From: an uncultured Bacteroidales bacterium
GTDB lineage: Bacteria > Bacteroidota > Bacteroidia > Bacteroidales > P3
DNA length: 38,252 nucleotides
Reading direction: 5' to 3'
NCBI GenBank assembly: GCA_900318835.1
Contig: ONLW01000026.1
Span: 1-38,252 of the forward strand
Below are positions 32,587-38,252 of the stretch, one piece after another. Under the pieces are notes generated by a model. That model did no database searches. It was given only the letters and a program-made list of their open reading frames with translations, and was not told the DNA's origin. Every line of letters begins with the position of its first letter. The stretch's first letter is position 1. A program made the translations under genes and the position numbers.

Positions 32587-34185
32587 CTAGTTGAGGCGGA
32601 CCATGGTGGAGATGACCTGTCCGGCGGTCTGCTCTCCGTCGAGGAGGAGGTGCATGCGGCCACGGTTGGGACCTTCGAGTTCGCCGTAGAAGCCGAGGCT
32701 ACGGCCGTCGAGGAGTCGGCAGAAGCCGGTGATGGTCTGGCTGAAGGCGTCGGTATGGAATTCGAGAGTGCTCATGACCATCTGCGACTGCCAGGGTTGC
32801 AGTTCGGCGGTGTTCCAGACGAGGGGCACCTGCTCGGCGGCCTCGGCACTGAGGTTGCAGCGCCAGTAGTGGGTGGGGAGGACTCCAGTCATCTGGTCCA
32901 GGCTGTAGCCCACGTTGTTATAGTACCAATTGATGTCGTTGGGGTATTCGTTGGGGAGCATGCGGTAGGTGACGGAGCCTTGGGCGGGGTTGAAGGTGTA
33001 CATGAAGAACCTGGTGTTGTACCGTCCGCTTGTGCGTCTGGCGAGCCACTGCATGGTGGAGGTGTGGTAGACGCGGTCGCGGAGGGGGTGCTCCTGGTCG
33101 GGGTTCCAGCCCGTCCATTCGTGGGAATCAACCTCTTCGTCATCAATCCACGAGGCGGCCACCTGGGTGGCCTGGGCGGTGCCGCCGCTGACTTCGACGC
33201 GGAGGAACTGCAGCATGCTGGGATTGTCCCAGCCGCCGTTGAGGCTGCGTACCAGGAAGAGCTGTCCGTTGACGGTGACCATGAAGGGGTTCTGCTGGCC
33301 GTCATTGAACAGGGGTTGGTCGAGGGTGTAGCCTTCGGGGATGGGAGCCACGGTGAGGGGGAGGACCTGTGCCGCGTCGGGCAGCACCACATAGAGCTCA
33401 CCGTCGGCATTGGCGTCATTGCTGTAGTTGATGCGTGCGCCGACGAAGTTGCCGTCGGAGGGCAGTACGTTCTTGGTGCGGACGGTGGTGGGTGTCACGG
33501 TGCTGACCTGCAGTGTGTTGCCTTGGTCGCGGAGACGCATCATCACACGGGAGTTGCTAATGGTGAGGAGGTCGTTGCCGTAGGGTTCGGCGGCACCGTT
33601 TGCCCTCAAATAGTCAGGGCCATGGAGTTCCATCCACACATGCGTGGGGCATCCTTGGTCCTCGGTCCACTCGAAGAGGGCGCCATCGGTCTTGCGAACC
33701 AGGTAGTTGCGCGCGTAGTTGTTGTTGTTCAGCAGGTGCTGGATTTCTCCGCGGATGGTGTCGTTCTCGATGTCGTCGAGCGAGGGACAAATATAGTTAC
33801 AGCCGTTGAGCCACAGCCATTTGTCGCCCAGAGGAACCATCTTCTGGATGTTGAGGACCACGGTTTGCTGCACGGTGGCAATCAGCGAGTCGTTTTCGCC
33901 CGTGACCTCGATGTTGTAGGTCACCGATTCGATGCTGCCGTCGGCATTCATCTTGTAGAGGGTGGACACCGTGGAAGCGTCCTTTGTGTTGCCTGTTCTG
34001 GTGGCCAGCGCCAGGGCTGTGGCGCCGCTGATGTCGGCTTTTTTGAAGGTGAGGGTTCTGTTGCCGCCCTGGTCTCCGCCGTGGTCTTGATGGGAATGAC
34101 CGTCGTCTTTCTCGCAGGCGGCGAACAGCACCGCCGTTCCTATCGCCAGCATGGCGACAATACTGAATTGCAATAATTTTTTCAT
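32587..34185 (-). CDS. Exported lipoprotein of unknown function
   Basis: The 532-residue protein starts with a lipoprotein signal ending LFAAC, with C24 as the lipid site, then a His/Asp/Gly-rich stretch (GHSHQDHGGDQGG) that might bind metal. The body is beta-rich, with repeated short segments such as TVQQTVVLNIQKMVPLGDKW and PFMVTVNGQLFLVRSLNGGW, like a beta-propeller. I cannot name the family. It lies 34 bases after prfA on the same strand, so it is probably co-transcribed, and it ends at a strong terminator. Confidence 0.75.
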   Translation of the reverse strand: MKKLLQFSIVAMLAIGTAVLFAACEKDDGHSHQDHGGDQGGNRTLTFKKADISGATALALATRTGNTKDASTVSTLYKMNADGSIESVTYNIEVTGENDSLIATVQQTVVLNIQKMVPLGDKWLWLNGCNYICPSLDDIENDTIRGEIQHLLNNNNYARNYLVRKTDGALFEWTEDQGCPTHVWMELHGPDYLRANGAAEPYGNDLLTISNSRVMMRLRDQGNTLQVSTVTPTTVRTKNVLPSDGNFVGARINYSNDANADGELYVVLPDAAQVLPLTVAPIPEGYTLDQPLFNDGQQNPFMVTVNGQLFLVRSLNGGWDNPSMLQFLRVEVSGGTAQATQVAASWIDDEEVDSHEWTGWNPDQEHPLRDRVYHTSTMQWLARRTSGRYNTRFFMYTFNPAQGSVTYRMLPNEYPNDINWYYNNVGYSLDQMTGVLPTHYWRCNLSAEAAEQVPLVWNTAELQPWQSQMVMSTLEFHTDAFSQTITGFCRLLDGRSLGFYGELEGPNRGRMHLLLDGEQTAGQVISTMVRLN

Positions 34186-34219
34186 AGCTACTAAATATTT
34201 TTAATTGTTTAATTGCATA

Positions 34220-35290
34220 TCAACCCACGGAGGCCTTGAGTTTCTCGGCATTCTCGGCAAGCTGGAGGGCTTCGATGCAGTCCTCGATGTCGCCGTCCAT
34301 GAAGGCAGGTAGGTTGTGCATGCTCCAGCCGATGCGGTGGTCGGTGACGCGGGACTGGGGGTAGTTGTAGGTGCGCACCTTTTCGCTGCGGTCGCCCGTG
34401 GCCACCATGGTCTTGCGCTTGCTGGAAAGCTCCTCCATGTACTTGTTGTACTCGCGCTCATAGAGGCGGGTGCGGAGGATGCTGATGGCTTTCTCCTTGT
34501 TCTTAATCTGGCTCTTCTGGTCCTGCATGCTGACCACGATGCCGGTGGGAATATGGGTGAGGCGGACGGCCGAGTAGGTGGTGTTGACGCATTGGCCGCC
34601 GGGGCCGGAGGCGCAGAAGGTGTCGATGCGCACGTCGCTCATATTCAGCTCCACGTCGAACTCCTCGGCCTCGGGCAGCACCACGACGCCGGCGGCGGAG
34701 GTGTGGATGCGGCCCTGGGTCTCGGTGGCGGGGACGCGCTGCACGCGGTGTACTCCCGATTCGTATTTCAGCAGGCCGTAGGCACCGTCGCCCGTGACGG
34801 AGAACGAGATGTCCTTGTATCCGCCCGAGGTGCCCTCGTTGAAGTCGTTGATTTCTATCTTCCAGTGCTTCTTTTCGCAGAAGCGGGTGTACATGCGGAA
34901 AAGGTCGCCGGCAAAGATGCAGGCTTCGTCACCGCCCGTGCCGCCGCGAATCTCCACCACGGCGTTCTTCGAGTCGGTGGGGTCGGCGGGGATGAGCAGC
35001 AGGCGGATGTTCTCCTCCATGGGCTCGCGACGCTCCTGGGCGGCGGTGAGCTCCTCCTTGGCCATCTCGCGCAACTCGGGGTCTTTCTCGCTTTCGAGCA
35101 GTTCCTTGCACTCGACGATGGTGTCGAGCAGCGACTTGTACTCGTGGTAGGCTTTCACCACGGGTTGCAGGTCCTTGTAGTCCTTGCTCAATTTCACGTA
35201 GCGTTTCATGTCCGCAGTCACTTGCGGATCGTTCATCTGTTGCTCAATCTCTTGATAACGAGCGTATATGGCTTCTAATTTATCTAACAT
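34220..35290 (-). CDS. prfA: Peptide chain release factor 1
   Basis: The 356-residue protein ends translation at UAA and UAG. The stop-reading tripeptide PAT is at 187-189 (RVPATETQGR) and the catalytic GGQ at 231-233 (SGPGGQCVNTT). PAT rather than SPF makes it RF1, not RF2. Length is normal. The first bases overlap the end of the flippase gene by 11, so translation is coupled to it. Confidence 0.96.
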   Translation of the reverse strand: MLDKLEAIYARYQEIEQQMNDPQVTADMKRYVKLSKDYKDLQPVVKAYHEYKSLLDTIVECKELLESEKDPELREMAKEELTAAQERREPMEENIRLLLIPADPTDSKNAVVEIRGGTGGDEACIFAGDLFRMYTRFCEKKHWKIEINDFNEGTSGGYKDISFSVTGDGAYGLLKYESGVHRVQRVPATETQGRIHTSAAGVVVLPEAEEFDVELNMSDVRIDTFCASGPGGQCVNTTYSAVRLTHIPTGIVVSMQDQKSQIKNKEKAISILRTRLYEREYNKYMEELSSKRKTMVATGDRSEKVRTYNYPQSRVTDHRIGWSMHNLPAFMDGDIEDCIEALQLAENAEKLKASVG

Positions 35291-36785
35291 AGCATTTGCA
35301 AAGGTACAAATATTTTTTGATTATCTCGTTCACCGTGGGTGAAATTTGCCAGAAATAGACTGTGGCGGCGGCCGCGGTGCCGAGGATGGTGGTCTTGAGC
35401 ACGGCACCAAGGATGATGTTCAGATTCATGGCAGGTGTAAGCCATTGGTTCCAAGCCCAGTCCAATCCCAACAGGAGGATAACGAGCACCACGGTTTTCA
35501 ACTGTCCCATAGAGAATATGTTGACCTTCAAGCGCCACCATAGATAGCTGTGCAACAGCGTGAAATAGAGCAGGTAGGAGCATAGGGTGGCGTAGGCGGC
35601 ACCATCGAGGCCCATGGTCTCGATGAATCTGTTGTTGAAGAAGATGGCCGTGAAGGTGAGAATGGTGATAAGTGGCAGTCCGCGAGAGTAATAGCGCGAG
35701 AAATTCAATATGTCGGTACCCACCGAGAAGGAGGAATTGATGACCTTGGCCATGCCCAGAATGAATACCACGCCCACACCGTCGGCATAGTCTTTGCCGT
35801 TGGGGATGACTGCGAACAGGGCGTCGATATTAATCCATATCACATAGAAAATCAGTAGACTGACCAAGAATTGGTGGAGCGATACCTGACGAGCGAGACG
35901 GTTCACCTCGTCCCAGCGGTTGTCCTTGACGGCGGTGGCAATGACTGGCCGCGAGATGGCGCCCAGCGAGCGGTAGGGCACCTCAACCACGTTGGCAATG
36001 TAAGAGGCAATGGTATAGACTCCCGTGAGAGCCAATCCCGCTTTTGCGCCCAGGAAGAGCGAGTTGAAGAGAGGTATGTTGCCCGCCAGCGACACGGTGG
36101 TCATATACATCGTGTAGCGACCTATCTCTTTTATGCGCTCGCGCGTGAGGAAATGACGGTCGATGCGGAACGAGATGTGCCCTAAACTGAAGAGATAGAA
36201 TATGTTGAGCAGCATGGCCAGGCCGTAGCTGCCGCAGAACATCCACACAAAGGTGTCGATGGAGATGAGGTCGAATCCATAGAGCAGGTAGGCCGCCAGA
36301 TTGAAGAGCCTGATACCCACCTCGCGTGCCATCTTGGGTATCGTGATGCGCAGCAGTACCGACGCATTGGTCTCGAATACACCCATATAGAGTGCGAAGA
36401 AGGTCAACATCGGCAGCAGGTAGAAGTAGTCGGCCAGCAGGGGCGCGTTCTTCGAATAGACCGCCAGCAGCGGCTCCCTGAAAATCAAGAACGCCAGTGC
36501 GAACATCGTGAATCCCGCCAGTGGCAGTAGCAGGCTTAAACCGAAGATTCCGTGATTGTCATGGTCGTCTTTGAACCACGGGAAAAACTTGACAATCGAC
36601 GAGCTAGTGCCCAGTGCGGCCAGCGATGAAAAGAGCATTGCGGCATCCACCATCACCCTCGTCAGACCTATCTCCGCCTGCGTCAGGTATTTGGTTAGCA
36701 CGAAGAACGACACAAAGAACCCTATCGCCACCCCCAGATAGTTGGCGAGGGCCCCCTTGATGCTCTGCCGTACAATAATTCCCAT
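35280..36785 (-). CDS. Polysaccharide/oligosaccharide flippase-like membrane protein
   Basis: The 501-residue protein has about 14 membrane segments and begins RQSIKGALANYLGVAIGFFV, then LTKYLTQAEIGLTRVM, the usual start of Wzx-type flippases of the MOP superfamily. It would move lipid-linked sugars or a related lipid across the inner membrane. No glycosyltransferase lies beside it. It is first in the unit flippase-prfA-lipoprotein and is divergent from the EF-G2-like gene across 186 bases. Confidence 0.82.
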   Translation of the reverse strand: MGIIVRQSIKGALANYLGVAIGFFVSFFVLTKYLTQAEIGLTRVMVDAAMLFSSLAALGTSSSIVKFFPWFKDDHDNHGIFGLSLLLPLAGFTMFALAFLIFREPLLAVYSKNAPLLADYFYLLPMLTFFALYMGVFETNASVLLRITIPKMAREVGIRLFNLAAYLLYGFDLISIDTFVWMFCGSYGLAMLLNIFYLFSLGHISFRIDRHFLTRERIKEIGRYTMYMTTVSLAGNIPLFNSLFLGAKAGLALTGVYTIASYIANVVEVPYRSLGAISRPVIATAVKDNRWDEVNRLARQVSLHQFLVSLLIFYVIWINIDALFAVIPNGKDYADGVGVVFILGMAKVINSSFSVGTDILNFSRYYSRGLPLITILTFTAIFFNNRFIETMGLDGAAYATLCSYLLYFTLLHSYLWWRLKVNIFSMGQLKTVVLVILLLGLDWAWNQWLTPAMNLNIILGAVLKTTILGTAAAATVYFWQISPTVNEIIKKYLYLCKCYVR

Positions 36786-36872
36786 AATCTTTTCCTAACG
36801 CCCATTACCTTGTTTTATTGTATTTTTTTCAAAATTTTCATTTTTTCCATTCCCAATTTTCAATTTTTTCGT

Positions 36873-36880
36873 ATCTTTGC
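36873..36880 (+). promoter_or_regulatory. -7 box of the EF-G2-like gene
   Basis: TATCTTTG, about 90 bases before the start codon. The leader holds a short hairpin (CCGAA with TTCGG near 36898-36912) and two very short upstream frames starting at 36917 (13 codons) and 36932. Confidence 0.6.
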
Positions 36881-36971
36881 CGTCTCGTTTCGTATCTCCG
36901 AATCTGCTTCGGGGATATGGAACTTCTTAACAATGAAAGAAATAAAAAGATAAAATAAATAAAAAGTAACA

Positions 36972-38252
36972 ATGAAAATTTATCAGACTCAGGACATCCG
37001 TAACATCGCCCTCGTGGGCGGCGCCAAATCGGGCAAGACCTCCATGGCTGAAGCTATGGCTTTCTGCGGCGGCCTCATCAACCGTCGTGGCAGCGTGGAC
37101 AGCAAGAACACCATCAGTGACTATCGCGACATCGAGCACGACCGCGGCTACTCCGTGGAGAACACCCTCATGTACACCGAGTTCGGTGGCAAGAAGGTGA
37201 ACATCCTCGATGTGCCCGGCTTCGCCGACTACCAGGGTGAGCTCGACAGCGCCCTCAACGTGGTCGAGGCCGCCGTCGTCGTGGTCAACGCCCAGAGCGG
37301 CGTCGAGGTCGGCACCGAGATAGCCAACCGCTACGCTGCCAAACTCGACACCCCGATGCTCTTCGTCGTCAACCACCTCGACGCCGAGAAGGCCAACTTC
37401 GACGACGCCGTCAACCAGCTGAAGGACTTCTTCGGTGGCAAGTGCACCGTGCTCCAGTTCCCCACCAACGCCGGTCTCGGCTTCAACCAGGTGGTCGACA
37501 TCGTGGCCAACAAGATGTACACCTTCACCGACGGTAAGTACACCGAGGCCGACATCCCCGCCGAATATGCCGACAAGGCCGAGGAGATGCGCATGGCCCT
37601 CGTCGAAGAAGCCGCCGCTGCCGACGATGCCCTCATGGAGAAATACTTCGAGAATGGCGACCTCACCGCCGAGGAACTCACCAAGGCCCTCAAGCTCGCC
37701 ATCGACAAGCGCGACCTCTTCCCCATCCTCTGCACCAGCGCCAAGGAGAACTTCGGCGTCAACCGTCTGCTCGAGTTCATCTGCCAGAATGTCCCCGCCC
37801 CCTGCGAGGTAGCCGATGCCAAGAAGACCAAAGGTGGCAAGGAGCTCAAGTGCAACGGCGCCAACCCCACCGTCGCCTTCGCCTTCAAGAGCGCCAAGGA
37901 CAAGAACCTCGGCGAGATTACCTACCTCCGCATCTATGACGGCGAGCTCGCCGAAGCCCAGGATGTGGTCAACGCCTGCAACCAGAGCAAGGAGCGCGTC
38001 AGCCAGGTGCTCGTCTGCAGCGGCAGCAACCGCCAGCGTGTCGAGAAAGCCTGCGCCGGCGACATCGTCTGCACCATCAAGCTGAAAGACGTCAAAATCA
38101 ACCATACCCTCACCACCCCGAAGAACACCGACGACGCCGTCGAGGAAATCGTCTTCCCGACTCCTATCTACACCGTCGCCGTGAAGGCCGCCAACAGCAA
38201 CGACGACGAGAAGGTCGGCGCCGCCCTGAAGGACCTCGTGACCTACGACCGC
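36972..38252 (+). CDS. EF-G paralogue, EF-G2-like (N-terminal part)
   Basis: The frame is open from ATG 36972 to the window end (427 codons), so the gene continues outside. It aligns with elongation factor G: G1 motif GGAKSGKT (16-23), a GYSVENT segment where EF-G has GITI, G3 motif D80-VPGF, and G4 motif N134-HLD. Canonical EF-G has DTPGH at G3; the histidine that activates water is replaced here by F84. Loss of this residue fits the EF-G2 (FusA2) type described in Bacteroides, which supports translocation without GTP hydrolysis and is important in the gut. Canonical fusA should exist elsewhere in the genome. The paralogue call is firm; lack of GTPase activity is inferred. Confidence 0.8.
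   Translation, partial: MKIYQTQDIRNIALVGGAKSGKTSMAEAMAFCGGLINRRGSVDSKNTISDYRDIEHDRGYSVENTLMYTEFGGKKVNILDVPGFADYQGELDSALNVVEAAVVVVNAQSGVEVGTEIANRYAAKLDTPMLFVVNHLDAEKANFDDAVNQLKDFFGGKCTVLQFPTNAGLGFNQVVDIVANKMYTFTDGKYTEADIPAEYADKAEEMRMALVEEAAAADDALMEKYFENGDLTAEELTKALKLAIDKRDLFPILCTSAKENFGVNRLLEFICQNVPAPCEVADAKKTKGGKELKCNGANPTVAFAFKSAKDKNLGEITYLRIYDGELAEAQDVVNACNQSKERVSQVLVCSGSNRQRVEKACAGDIVCTIKLKDVKINHTLTTPKNTDDAVEEIVFPTPIYTVAVKAANSNDDEKVGAALKDLVTYDR

Noticed and set aside
32584-34176. Long open frame on the plus strand (530 codons)
   Set aside because: It mirrors the lipoprotein gene, which has a clean lipobox; the frame is Gly/Val/Ala/Glu-rich shadow text.
34316-35278. Plus-strand frame of 320 codons
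   Set aside because: Antisense to prfA, whose PAT and GGQ motifs are certain.
36927-38105. Minus-strand frame of 392 codons
   Set aside because: It is antisense to the EF-G2-like gene; composition is shadow-like (Val, Leu, Gly, Asp).

Overview
The window is chromosomal DNA from a member of the order Bacteroidales (phylum Bacteroidota). The evidence is a tmRNA whose tag reads GENNYALAA, many promoters of the Bacteroidales type (TTTG, 19-20 bases, TAnnTTTG), a gldH lipoprotein gene, a type IX secretion C-terminal sorting domain at the left edge, and an EF-G2-like GTPase at the right edge. Genus cannot be fixed from the sequence; a Prevotella-like or related gut lineage is a guess.

Layout. 1-600 is the end of a leucine-rich-repeat surface protein. 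890-1540 holds tRNA-Asp and tmRNA. 1591-5923 is a close-packed plus-strand run: CapA-like protein, FMN-binding protein, HAD phosphatase, PqqD-like protein, HprK-like kinase and a signal-peptidase/VanZ fusion, the last four overlapping by a few bases. 12321-5850 is a minus-strand run: DNA polymerase III delta', PSP1/RicT-like protein, GldH, PBP1A and RlmN. 12620-17975 is a plus-strand operon: CPA2 antiporter, S41 protease and O-antigen ligase-like protein, each start overlapping the previous stop. A small frameshifted gene sits tail to tail with it.

18294-27318 is a visibly more A+T-rich integrated element of about 9.0 kb, inserted at the 3' end of tRNA-Leu(CAG). A 10-base direct repeat, TTTGGTGCCC, marks both ends. 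It carries a large serine integrase, a small serine recombinase, a primase-like replication protein, a NADAR-family protein, an SH3-barrel (WYL_2-like) protein, a NUMOD3-like peptide, several small proteins, and a module of one highly structured RNA followed by two zinc-ribbon membrane proteins. I see no relaxase, conjugation genes or virion genes, so it is a small integrative element or satellite rather than an ICE or a complete phage. The attachment core lies inside the integrase gene: integration replaces the last 36 integrase codons with antisense tRNA-Leu sequence, and the displaced codons are still readable at the left end (18304-18414).

27311-27568 is a two-gene tRNA-Leu operon whose promoter and leader nearly duplicate those of tRNA-Asp. 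27696-36785 is minus-strand chromosomal DNA: a 1515-residue exported protein of unknown function, a lipoprotein, prfA and a polysaccharide flippase. 36972 to the end is the start of an EF-G paralogue whose G3 motif lacks the catalytic histidine.

The points most worth following up are the RNA plus zinc-ribbon pair, the integrase tail exchange at the att site, the PqqD/HprK/signal-peptidase-VanZ cluster, and two intergenic modules of 11-base tandem repeats next to strong hairpins.
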